In this document: positions 44,300 to 52,503 of the stretch, one piece after another | How positions within the stretch are numbered: position 1 is the stretch's first letter | How the letters are laid out: each line of letters opens with the position of its first letter | Assembly: GCA_937927975.1 (NCBI GenBank) | Contig: CALEZT010000225.1 | Coordinates: 1 to 55,576, forward strand | From: an uncultured Phycisphaerales bacterium | GTDB taxonomy: Bacteria > Planctomycetota > Phycisphaerae > Sedimentisphaerales > Anaerobacaceae | Direction of reading: 5' to 3' | DNA: 55,576 nt | Made by a program: the position numbers and the translations under genes | Notes under the pieces: model-generated | The model's database searches: none | Seen by the model: the letters and a program-made list of their open reading frames with translations, nothing else | Told to the model about the DNA's origin: nothing

Positions 44300-45733
44300 T
44301 CAGCCTTCCTCAACGACCTTGATGCCCATCAATCGCGCGAGGTGGTGTACGCTTTGCATGTGATCGCCATAAACGACGACGCGGTGCAGTAGCGTCATGG
44401 CATCCTCCGTCTCAAGGACGCTGCTCCAGTTGGCGGCCATCTTCGCTGCATCGCGGACCTCGGTGACGATCTGGGTGCGACAACCGTGGATCGATTTCTT
44501 CGGGACTTCGATGATCTTGCCGGTGGAAACGAGAATCGTATCCAGATTGACCAGCTTGGAGCGGGTGATGGTCTCGCCCACGCGGTATTGGACCTCCGGG
44601 ACGCAGCCGCTGCCGGCCACCTCGGAATGCCCTCGCAACAAGTACGGAGCTTCCTTGCCGTTGGGGCCATCCATCTTCAGCGGCGCCGTGCAGTGCGCGG
44701 TCCACAGCGCGTTTCGCGAGGTGTCGAAGGTCGCATTGCCTTGGAAGCCGGGACGATCCATCGCGTACTGGAACAGGAGCATCGTCAACAACGAGTCCAT
44801 ATCCCCTTCGCAGGCAGCGGGAATCCCGCGGTCACGCAGGCGGGCAAAGCCCAGGCAGGGGAATCCTTTCGACAACCATCCCATGCAGGTGCCCACCGCA
44901 AGACCCTGAGCCTGCTGTTGTTCGAAGAGACGCTGCAATGCCACACTGACGCGAGCCGCCTTGCTGATGTCCTCTGCATTGGGCTCGAGGATCTCCTTGG
45001 CGTTCTTCGTCCACCAGTCGGCCTCAGCTCGAACCGCCTTGTCTTCCACCGCAGAAGTCATGTCGTCGAAGATCTTCTCTTCGACGGCCACGACCTCCGC
45101 CCCGAGACGCTTCCTGACTTCCTCGGGCGACTGGGCCGGCGCCGTGCCTCGCGCGGGCGGGAAAAGCAGAATCCGAGTCTGCTTCATCATCGGAACGACC
45201 CTCAGCAGGCGGATCGCTCGCTCGAGTTCGTCGTAGTTGCTGCTGGCCATGAGAGTGACCCGGTGGCCTTGACGGTGCCAACGGGGAGCATACATCCAAT
45301 CATGGCCACTGGCCGGCAGCGAGAAGACGACCATGGGATGAGCCCCATCCAGAACCGGCTTGACAACGGCGGTCAGAGCGAAGTTCCGCGTATTGATCGC
45401 CAGGACCGGTGCGGCCGGTCCCGCCTTCTCCAGCAAAGCCGCTGTCTCCTGGGCATTGGTCGATCGACCGATCACCAGTTCAACGTTCCCCAGCTCCTGT
45501 TCCGCTTTGAGCAGCCGGGCGGTCGCGGCCTCGACCTGGGCGGCGTCGGCTCCCCAATCGCGGTCACCGGGAGCGGGCACGCCGGTGAAGACGACACAGA
45601 TTCGCGACTTCCCGAGAGGTTGGCGAGATGGCGATTGTGAGGCCCAGGCTTGCGTCCAAGTTGCCCCTGCAAGAATCAATCCGCCGGCCACTTGGGCTCC
45701 CAAGAACTCTCGTCTCGTGCAATGCTCACACAT
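44300..45733 (-). CDS. Tat-exported L-fucose-isomerase-like protein B
   Basis: 477 residues. Twin arginines in TRREFLGAQVAGGLILAG, directly after a Cys-X2-Cys (CEHC). The C-terminal half shares PCLGFARLRDRGIPAACEGD, then TMLLFQYAMDRPGF, the AHCTAP block and the final HRVVVYGD with protein A, typical of the fucose/arabinose-isomerase fold. The two proteins differ strongly in the N-terminal half. GAGGAG lies 8 nt before ATG 45733, which rules out the longer frame. It is divergent from sulfatase 2, as protein A is from sulfatase 1. A free-sugar isomerase activity outside the cytoplasm would be unexpected, so a binding or modified catalytic role is possible. Confidence 0.75.
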   Translation of the reverse strand: MCEHCTRREFLGAQVAGGLILAGATWTQAWASQSPSRQPLGKSRICVVFTGVPAPGDRDWGADAAQVEAATARLLKAEQELGNVELVIGRSTNAQETAALLEKAGPAAPVLAINTRNFALTAVVKPVLDGAHPMVVFSLPASGHDWMYAPRWHRQGHRVTLMASSNYDELERAIRLLRVVPMMKQTRILLFPPARGTAPAQSPEEVRKRLGAEVVAVEEKIFDDMTSAVEDKAVRAEADWWTKNAKEILEPNAEDISKAARVSVALQRLFEQQQAQGLAVGTCMGWLSKGFPCLGFARLRDRGIPAACEGDMDSLLTMLLFQYAMDRPGFQGNATFDTSRNALWTAHCTAPLKMDGPNGKEAPYLLRGHSEVAGSGCVPEVQYRVGETITRSKLVNLDTILVSTGKIIEVPKKSIHGCRTQIVTEVRDAAKMAANWSSVLETEDAMTLLHRVVVYGDHMQSVHHLARLMGIKVVEEG

Positions 45734-45788
45734 GGCAGTACTCCTCGACAAAAGACAATAGCGAATCCGATTTCAACGTGCCTGTCTG

Positions 45789-45817
45789 ACTATAGCACCA
45801 GAGCGATGGCGATTCAA
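45789..45817 (-). promoter_or_regulatory. Promoter of fucose-isomerase-like gene B
   Basis: On the minus strand TTGAAT (45812-45817) and TATAGT (45789-45794), spacer exactly 17 nt. Predicted leader about 50 nt. The promoter of the divergent sulfatase 2 lies only about 110 bp away. Confidence 0.65.
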
Positions 45818-45926
45818 GGAAAGAGTAAACTGAGAACCGACGCGACGACGGATCGGAGCCCCTGACGGCCCGCCGTCTCCGAGTCTGCCGACTTGGCCCC
45901 CAGATCCATATTTGCGATCGCCCCTC

Positions 45927-45955
45927 TTGTCCGGCCCACTGTGCACGAGTACACT
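45927..45955 (+). promoter_or_regulatory. Promoter of sulfatase 2
   Basis: TTGTCC at 45927-45932 and TACACT at 45950-45955 with a 17-nt spacer; predicted leader about 30 nt. Confidence 0.55.
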
Positions 45956-45991
45956 GGACCATGGCTTGGGTCGACATTCAGGAGCATGGAC

Positions 45992-47491
45992 ATGACGAAG
46001 AGAATGCATCTTTCGAGACGACAGTTCCTCCGAATCGGCTCCGTTGCTGCGGGCTGCGGCTTGTTCAAATCACCTGGCGGGTGGACCTGCGCAGCGTCAG
46101 CCACCCGCGCCAAACCCAACGTCCTGTTCATTGCCGTGGACGATATGAACAACGACCTCGGTTGCTTCGGGCATCCATTCGTGAAATCGCCCGGAATCGA
46201 CCGGCTCGCCCGACGCGGGATGCGGTTCGAGCGGGCGTACTGCCAGTTCCCCCTGTGCAGCCCAAGCCGGTCCTCACTGCTGACGGGGCTGCGGCCCGAC
46301 AGCACGCGGGTGTTCGACCTGCAATATCACTTCCGTCAGGACCTGCCTGATGTGGTGACGTTGCCCCAGATGTTCATGAGGAACGGCTACTATGTGGCGC
46401 GTGTCGGGAAAATGTACCATTACGGCAATCCCGGCGACATCGGCACCAACGGCCTGGACGACCGGGCCTCGTGGAAGGAGCGATTCAACCCGGCGGGACT
46501 CGACAAGACCGCCCTTGAGCCGGACATCATGAACTACACGCCCAAACGCGGTCTGGGCTCGGCCATGGCGTTTCTGGCAGACAAGACGGGCACGGACGAA
46601 CAACACACAGACGGCAAGGTGGCCGACCAGGTGATCCGACTGCTTGAGGAGCACAAGGACGAGCCCTTCTTCATCGGGGCGGGGTTCTACAAGCCGCACT
46701 GCCCGTGGGTGACGCCGAAGGAGTACTTCGATCTCTACGCGATGGAGCAGATCTCGCTGCCTCCAATCACGCCGCAGACTCCCAACAACTACCCGACGCC
46801 CGCTCTGGCCTCGACCAGGCCATGGCCCTACTTGGGCGTCACGGCGGACCAGGCTCGCGAGTGCAAGCTCGCATACTACGCTGCCATCTCGTTCGTCGAT
46901 GCCCAGATCGGACGGCTGCTTGACGCCCTCGACCGGCTGGGCTTGCGGGAGAACACGATCATCGTATTCTGGAGCGACCACGGCTACCATTTGGGCGAGC
47001 ACGGCCTCTGGTTCAAGCAAAGTTGTTTTGAGGAATCGGCGCGTGTGCCGCTGATCATCTCCGCGCCAGGCCAGAAGACAGCGGGTCGGGCGAGCTTGCG
47101 CCCGGTGGAACTGGTTGATCTGTATCCGACGCTGGCCGACCTGGCCGGTTTGACGCCGCCGGGCCATATCGAGGGTTTCAGCCTTCGTCCGCTGATTGAG
47201 AATCCACAGGCGTCATGGGAGCACGCCGCCTTCACTCAAGTCCAGCGAGGGGACAACCCGGGTCACAGCGTCCGGACCGAGCGATGGCGATACACCGAAT
47301 GGGCCTTCGGCAAGCAGGGCGCAGAACTCTACGATCATGACCACGATCCGCAGGAATTGCGCAACCTGGCCACAGATGCGAAATACGCCGACGTGGTTGC
47401 CAGTATGAAGACGCTGCTCAAGCATTTGCACCCGACCCCCATCCAGGGCGGCAAGGCAGACCCCGGCACAAGGGAGAAATTCTGCAACTAA
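45992..47491 (+). CDS. Tat-exported type I sulfatase 2 (iduronate-2-sulfatase-like)
   Basis: 499 residues. Tat signal with SRRQFLRIGSVAAGCG. The sulfatase core starts NVLFIAVDDMNNDLGCFG (Asp50-Asp51); CSPSRSSLLTG holds Cys89, the formylglycine site, and SDHGYHLGEHGLW is the second metal block. Similar in length and sequence style to sulfatase 1, so the two are paralogues, but they diverge strongly in the middle part and may cut different sulfate positions. ATG 45992 lies 7 nt after GGAG. A large hairpin follows the stop and should terminate the transcript. An anaerobic or oxygen-dependent formylglycine-generating enzyme must be encoded elsewhere. Confidence 0.9.
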   Translation: MTKRMHLSRRQFLRIGSVAAGCGLFKSPGGWTCAASATRAKPNVLFIAVDDMNNDLGCFGHPFVKSPGIDRLARRGMRFERAYCQFPLCSPSRSSLLTGLRPDSTRVFDLQYHFRQDLPDVVTLPQMFMRNGYYVARVGKMYHYGNPGDIGTNGLDDRASWKERFNPAGLDKTALEPDIMNYTPKRGLGSAMAFLADKTGTDEQHTDGKVADQVIRLLEEHKDEPFFIGAGFYKPHCPWVTPKEYFDLYAMEQISLPPITPQTPNNYPTPALASTRPWPYLGVTADQARECKLAYYAAISFVDAQIGRLLDALDRLGLRENTIIVFWSDHGYHLGEHGLWFKQSCFEESARVPLIISAPGQKTAGRASLRPVELVDLYPTLADLAGLTPPGHIEGFSLRPLIENPQASWEHAAFTQVQRGDNPGHSVRTERWRYTEWAFGKQGAELYDHDHDPQELRNLATDAKYADVVASMKTLLKHLHPTPIQGGKADPGTREKFCN

Positions 47492-47535
47492 CGCGTGGTA
47501 CGCCGGACAACACTTCCTAGCCGACACCATCCCCC

Positions 47536-47567
47536 CTGGGCGAACGGACCACCCGTCCGAGACCCAG
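47536..47567 (+). terminator. Structured hairpin after sulfatase 2
   Basis: Outer stem CTGGG/CCCAG and inner stem CGGAC/GTCCG, both perfect, followed by ATTTGT. It sits 45 nt after the sulfatase stop and probably ends that transcript. Confidence 0.55.
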
Positions 47568-47846
47568 ATTTGTAAGTGCCTGTAGCATAACGGTTAACGA
47601 TTGACATGGCGGTTTCTTCAAGTCCTTGGCTCTGGGGGCCTTGGTTGCCGGCACGGCCGCACCAGGGAGAGTGAGCCGGTGGGTGGCCGGACGGTGACAG
47701 CTTTGATCTGGCGGGATTTCCTCGCCGCTCCTGCCGATCGGGCCTGCTCCCGTTATCCTCAGACACGTCAGATTCGACTGCCCCGGCAGGACATCGGCCC
47801 TGGATCGAAGGCCCGGCGGAGTTTCGCCGGGAGTGGTGTTGATTCT

Positions 47847-47875
47847 TTGCCTGCGACAGTGAACCGGGATAGGAT
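47847..47875 (+). promoter_or_regulatory. Promoter of the candidate small RNA
   Basis: TTGCCT at 47847-47852 and TAGGAT at 47870-47875 separated by 17 nt; predicted start near 47882. Confidence 0.45.
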
Positions 47876-47881
47876 GCCGGC

Positions 47882-47996
47882 CGTACTTTGAGGCTGGCCG
47901 ATTGCTGAACGCCGGCTGCTTCGAAAGGCTGGAAGGAACCTGCGAGGTTGCCCGTTTGCCGCGTCGGCGCCCCCCCCTCGTGAGGCGACGTTTTTT
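47882..47996 (+). ncRNA. Candidate small RNA, about 115 nt, upstream of mqnA
   Basis: A promoter-like pair (47847-47875) and a GC-rich stem followed by six Ts (47961-47996) delimit about 115 nt with no reading frame. The terminator has the CGTCG/CGACG base with an inner CCTC/GAGG. The length would suit the 4.5S/SRP RNA, but the conserved GGAAGCAGC-containing core of SRP RNA is missing; only GGCTGGAAGGAACC is similar in tone. It does not match tmRNA, RNase P RNA or the riboswitch classes I know. It ends 17 nt before the mqnA promoter, so it may be an independent sRNA. Confidence 0.35.
47961..47996 (+). terminator. Intrinsic terminator upstream of mqnA
   Basis: CGTCG pairs with CGACG around a C-rich stretch with an inner CCTC/GAGG, followed directly by TTTTTT at 47991-47996. 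It is the clearest poly-T terminator in the window. Confidence 0.55.
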
Positions 47997-48013
47997 GGTT
48001 CGGTCGCCCTGTA

Positions 48014-48042
48014 TTGATGACCATCGTGTGAATGCGTGCTAA
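48014..48042 (+). promoter_or_regulatory. Promoter abutting the mqnA start (leaderless type)
   Basis: TTGATG at 48014-48019 and TGCTAA at 48037-48042, spacer 17 nt. The -10 ends 6 nt before ATG 48049. The in-frame TAA at 48040-48042 excludes an earlier start codon. Confidence 0.55.
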
Positions 48043-48048
48043 GTTCTG

Positions 48049-48834
48049 ATGTTGCTTGGATTTGCCGTTTTGCCGTATGCGAATGCGTTGCCCCTCGTGG
48101 ATTTCATACCTCGGGTCTGTCCCGAGGCCGAGCTGGTGTACCGCACTCCCCGCCAAGCCCTTGAGGCGCTTCTGACGGACCGTGTCGACGCCGCGCTCGT
48201 GCCCCTTATCGATCGTTTTCCCAATCCGGACGTGTCCACAATGAAAGGCTTGGGGATCTGCGCCGATGGTGACGTCACCAGCGTCCTGCTGCAGTGCCGG
48301 CGTCCCCTCCGGGAGGTCCGGACGGTCCGGCCGGACCCGGAATCGAGGACTTCAAACGTTCTGGTGCAGATACTGATGGCGGGTCATTTTCACGTTGCCC
48401 CTGAGATATTATCAGCACCGGAAAGAACTGCCGCGGATGCCTGCGTCTGCATCGGCGACCGCGCGCTGACCGGCCCTCCGGCCCTGGAGACCTACGATCT
48501 TGCGGGCGAATGGAAGAAGATGACCGGCCTGCCCTTCGTCTTCGCTGCATGGCTGGTCCGCCGCTCCTGCCCAAACGTCGAGGAGATCTCAGGCGTACTC
48601 CATGCCGCCAAGGAAGTCGGCTGTCGATCGCTTTCATCGCTGGCCCGGCTGGCGGCCTCGCGTCTGAACCTGCCGGAGGACCGTTGCCGCGACTACCTGG
48701 GGCGCCGCCTGCACTACGACGTCGGCCCGCGCGACCATCAAGCGATCGATCTGTTTCGTCGCCTGGCGGCGACGGTCCCGCGTCCGGACGTGAATCGGGC
48801 GTGCCCGGCGGCTTCGGTCGAAGGCCGGAGGTGA
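48049..48834 (+). CDS. mqnA: Chorismate dehydratase MqnA (futalosine menaquinone pathway)
   Basis: 261 residues of the MqnA/MqnD substrate-binding-like fold. FAVLPYANALPLVDFI at the start, VDAALVPLIDRF, PESRTSNVLVQILM and IGDRAL followed by DLAGEWKKMTGLPFVFAAW match MqnA, which dehydrates chorismate to 3-enolpyruvylbenzoate, first step of menaquinone synthesis by the futalosine route. No Shine-Dalgarno precedes ATG 48049 and the promoter ends 6 nt before it. It heads an operon with the mqnE-mqnC fusion 27 bp later. Confidence 0.88.
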   Translation: MLLGFAVLPYANALPLVDFIPRVCPEAELVYRTPRQALEALLTDRVDAALVPLIDRFPNPDVSTMKGLGICADGDVTSVLLQCRRPLREVRTVRPDPESRTSNVLVQILMAGHFHVAPEILSAPERTAADACVCIGDRALTGPPALETYDLAGEWKKMTGLPFVFAAWLVRRSCPNVEEISGVLHAAKEVGCRSLSSLARLAASRLNLPEDRCRDYLGRRLHYDVGPRDHQAIDLFRRLAATVPRPDVNRACPAASVEGRR

Positions 48835-48861
48835 GAATCATCCCTTGCGATTGGAGTTGAT

Positions 48862-51060
48862 ATGCTTCGACAGTTGAGTGAGCGAGTGTCACCGGAAGAG
48901 GCGCTGCGGTTGCTGCAGGAAGCCGACACCGCCGAGTTGATGATGCGAGCCGACCAGGTCCGCCGGCGCATGCATGACCGGAACGTCTACTACGTGCACA
49001 GTCTGAACCTGAATCCCGCGAACGTCTGCGAGAACCAGTGCGGGCTCTGCGCCTTCTGGCGGGAGGATCAGGCGTAAGGGGCCTATACGCTCACGATCCC
49101 GCAACTCAGGGAGAAACTGGAGCGCGCCCGGTCCTGGCGGCTCACCGACGTGCACGTCGTTGGCGGGCTGAACCCGCAACTGGACCTCAACTATTATCTC
49201 GACCTGTTCCGAACCGTCCGCAGCGTTCTGCCCGGCACCACCCTCCAGGCACTGACGGCGGTCGAGATCCATTGGCTGTCGACGCGATCAGGCAAGGCGG
49301 TTGCCGACGTATTGACCGCGCTGAAAACGGCCGGCCTCGACGCCGTCCCAGGCGGCGGTGCGGAGATGTTCGCCGGACGCGTACGGGACCGGATCTGTCC
49401 CAGCAAGATCTCTGCGGAACAGTGGTTCGAGGTCCATCGCATCGCCCACTCCCTGGACATCCCCAGCAACGCCACCGTGCTCTTCGGGCACATCGAGACG
49501 CCGGAGGAGATCGTGGACCATCTCCGGCGTCTGCGCGACCTGCAGGATCAGACGGGCGGGTTCCTGGCGTTCTGCCCGCTGCCCTTCCACACGGCCGGCA
49601 CCAAGATTGGCGTGACGCGCGGACCCGGCGGACATGCTGTCGCTCGAGTCGTGGCCTTGGCCCGCATCTTCCTCGACAACTTCCCGCATGTCCGCGTGCT
49701 GGCGAACTTCCTCGACCGCAAGCTCCTGCAAATCCTTCTCCACGGCGGGGCCGACGACGTCGGCGGCACGAGCATCGACGAGCGGATCGCCCGCTCGGCC
49801 GGGGCGCCGGACGATTTCATCTTCCGCTCCGTGGATGAGATGGGGACATTTGTCCGAGGACTGGGCTTTCACCCGGTGCTCACCAGCAGCACGCACGGGT
49901 CGCAGACCGCGCCGCCGGTCGTACCTGCGGCTCGGTCGCATGACAGCTCCTGGCGGGACACGCTGGAGAAAGCGCGCTCCGGCATCCGTCTGAGCGCCGC
50001 CGAGGCGATAGAACTCCACGACGCGGCGCCGTTCCAGGAACTGGGGCGCATCGCCCACGAGCGACGCCGGCAGGTGGTCGGGACGGACCGCTCGACCTTT
50101 AGGATCGATCGCAACATCAGCTTCACCAACGTGTGTACGGTGGGCTGCCGGTTCTGTGCCTATCACCGACCCCACGGCGACGACGGCGCGTTTTCGATGT
50201 CCATCCCGGAAATCGTGCAGCGCGTGCTGGAGGCGGTGTCGCTGGGGGCGACGCAGATCATGCTCCAGGGGGGACTGAATCCATCGCTCGATCTGTCCTG
50301 GTATGAACGGATGCTCCGGACGATCAAGGATCACGTGCCGTCGATCTGGCTGCATTCCTTGTCGCCGGCCGAAGTGCTGTGGCTGTCGCATCGGTCCGGC
50401 CTGACGATCAAGGACACGCTCCTGCGTCTGCGGTCGGCCGGTCTGGATTCGCTGCCGGGGGGCGGCGAGGAGATCCTGGTCGATCGCGTCAGGCAGCGAG
50501 TCAGCCCAGCCAAGATCACGACGCCCGAGTGGCTCGAGGTCATGGAAACGGCTCACAGCCTCGGCATGTCCACGACGGCCACGATGGTCTACGGTCTCGG
50601 AGAAACCACGGCCGAACGGGTCCAGCACCTGCTGTGCGTCCGAGACCTTCAGGATCGCACCGGCGGGTTCCGGGCCTTCATCCCATGGAGTTTCCAGACG
50701 AATCACACGCGACTCTCCGAGCCTCCGCAGACCGGCGTCGATTACCTGCGCATGGTGGCCCTGGCCCGGCTGGTCCTCGACAACGTCAAGCACGTCCAGG
50801 CCGGATGGGTCACGGAAGGACCGTTCCTGGCGCAGATCGCCCTCACGTTCGGGGCCGACGACTTCGGCGGCGTCCTGATGGAGGAGAGCGTGGTCAAGGC
50901 GACCGGCATCAGCCATGCCGTGACCGCCGAGCAGGTCGTTGCATTGATCCGAGAGACCGGAATGGTGCCGGCTCAGCGCAACACCGAGTACACGATTCTG
51001 CGTACATTCGAAGAACCTGAGGTCTCTGCGGGCGAGATGACACGGCATGTCGCAACATGA
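48862..51060 (+). pseudogene. Fused mqnE-mqnC radical SAM gene with an in-frame TAA
   Basis: One frame of 733 codons encodes two radical SAM enzymes in tandem. The first is aminofutalosine synthase-like (MqnE): CENQCGLC near residue 53, VHVVGGLNPQLDL and GGGAEMFAGRVRDRICPSKI. The second, from about residue 375, is like MqnC (cyclic dehypoxanthine futalosine synthase): CTVGCRFCAYH, GGGEEILVDRVRQRVSPAKI and GFRAFIPWSFQ. Codon 72 (49075-49077) is TAA, directly after the first FeS-binding cysteines, where homologues continue into a conserved GAYTL segment. One substitution (for example GAA to TAA) explains it. The MqnE half should be lost unless readthrough occurs; MqnC might be made from an internal start. 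GGAG precedes ATG 48862. Confidence 0.85.
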
Positions 51061-52503
51061 CACAATCCTGATCACCGGCGTCACGGGCTCGATTGGCAGT
51101 TGGATGGCCCGGACGCTGCTGGAAAGCGGCCGTTCGGTCGTCGCCCTGGCCCGCGCGGATACGCCTGACGCGGCCAGAGCCAGGGCTCTGGGGGCCCTGC
51201 GCGTCGTGGGAGCCGACGACTACACAGACCACGTGGCCGTCCTGCATGGGGATGTCTGCGATGATCGCATGATGGAGACGGCCGCCCTTTCTCGACGGGA
51301 CGTGTCTTGCGTCGTGCACTGCGCGGGGGCGTTGGAGTTCCGCGGAGAATTCGCAGAGCTCGATCAGCGGGTGAACGTGCACGGCACCGCGAACCTGCTC
51401 CGTCTGGCCGAAACGCTGCACGTTCCCTTCTGCCACTTCAGCACCGCCTACGTCGCAGGCCGGCGGCAGGGACGCGTGCTGGAGAACGAAATCGACGTCG
51501 GGCAGGGATTCAACAACCCCTATGAATCGTCGGAATGCCGGGCCGAACTGCTCGTCCGCGACTGGTCGCGGCGGACCGGCCTCGCGGCGTTCATCTTCAG
51601 GCCGAGCATCGTGGTCGGCGACTCCCGCGATGGCCGTATCGTGAACTTCGACGGCCTGTACAATTTCATGCGGCTGCTCGACGGGATGGCCGGGCTGAAC
51701 GCGGAACGCCAGTTCCGTGTCCTGGGCAATCGCGCGGCGACGAAGAACATCGTGCCCGTGGACTACGTGGCTCGCGTCGCCACACATATTCTGGAGGTGG
51801 GCCTTCCCGGCACGTATCACATCACGAGCCCTCGCCCTCTGCGGCTCTCTGCGATGTTCTCGCGGAAGTGTTCGCGGTCCGCGGAGCGAAGCTCGTGACG
51901 GAGGAGGAGTTCCAGAACCCCAGGCCGAATCGGTTCGAGTCGATGTACCAGAAACTCGCCTCGACCTACGCTCCCTATCTGGCGGCCGAACCGGTTTTCG
52001 ACCGGACGAACACGGACGCTGTCGCGAGCAGCGCGGGCTTTGAGCTGGCCGAGTTGGACGCGGTGTTCTTTCGGCGGCTCGTGGACTACGCCCGGAGAGT
52101 GAAACGGGGCAAGGCGGAACGGCCTACCGCTGCTGCAGCCGGCACAGAGCGATTCGTCGAACGGTATTTTGACGAGTTCCTCGCTGAGAAGATGCACAAG
52201 CAATTGCTGCCCAATCTCCGAAGGCTTTCCGCCAATTGCCGAATCGTTGTGGAGGACATCCTGGGACGATCCTGGTCATTGAGCATCGACCGGGGCTGCC
52301 TCGTTCAAGTCTCTGAGAATGGGCTGCCGGTGGAGTGCACGTTCTTGCTGCGCAGCGACGTGTTCTCGGCGATTGTCGCCGGCCGGCTCTCGCCCCAGGC
52401 GGCGTTCTTCAGCAAGAAGATTGGTATCGAAGGCGACATGGAAGCCGGCCTGAAACTGGCGACGGTGCTCGCGACGTTCTTCCGGAAATGGCCCTACGAA
52501 TGA
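51047..52503 (+). pseudogene. SDR (extended) plus SCP2 sterol-carrier-like protein, frameshifted at CTCTCT
   Basis: The N-terminal part is an extended short-chain dehydrogenase: ITGVTGSIGSWMARTLL (NAD(P) loop), VVHCAGALEF, CHFSTAYVAGRR and NNPYESSECRAELL (Y-X3-K replaced: Y-E-S-S-E). The first frame ends at 51898. From about 51847 another frame continues as LCDVLAEVFAVRGAKLV to a C-terminal SCP2-like domain (EKMHKQLLPNLRRL to LATVLATFFRKW) ending at 52503. Removing one CT from CTCTCT (51845-51850) joins the frames as SPRPLRLCDVLAEVF. The missing Lys in the SDR triad suggests it may also bind rather than reduce. Its start overlaps the mqnE-mqnC end. Confidence 0.78.

Larger units (their letters stand above)
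47492..48048. other. 557-bp intergenic region with hairpin, candidate sRNA and mqnA promoter
   Basis: Contains, in order: a sulfatase 2 terminator-like hairpin, a stretch without visible features (about 47570-47780), a perfect CCCGGCG/CGCCGGG hairpin in the 47810-47830 stretch, then a promoter, a candidate small RNA and its terminator, and the mqnA promoter. No protein-coding frame is convincing. Confidence 0.5.

Noticed and set aside
47882..47996. SRP (4.5S) RNA
   Set aside because: Length fits, but the highly conserved GGAAGCAGC-containing core of SRP RNA is missing.
49075..49077. Selenocysteine or pyrrolysine recoding at the internal stop of mqnE-mqnC
   Set aside because: Those use TGA and TAG. 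This codon is TAA, and no hairpin of SECIS type was seen after it.
49288..51084. A 598-codon minus-strand frame opposite the mqnE-mqnC gene
   Set aside because: The plus strand carries both radical SAM motifs; the minus frame is a shadow.
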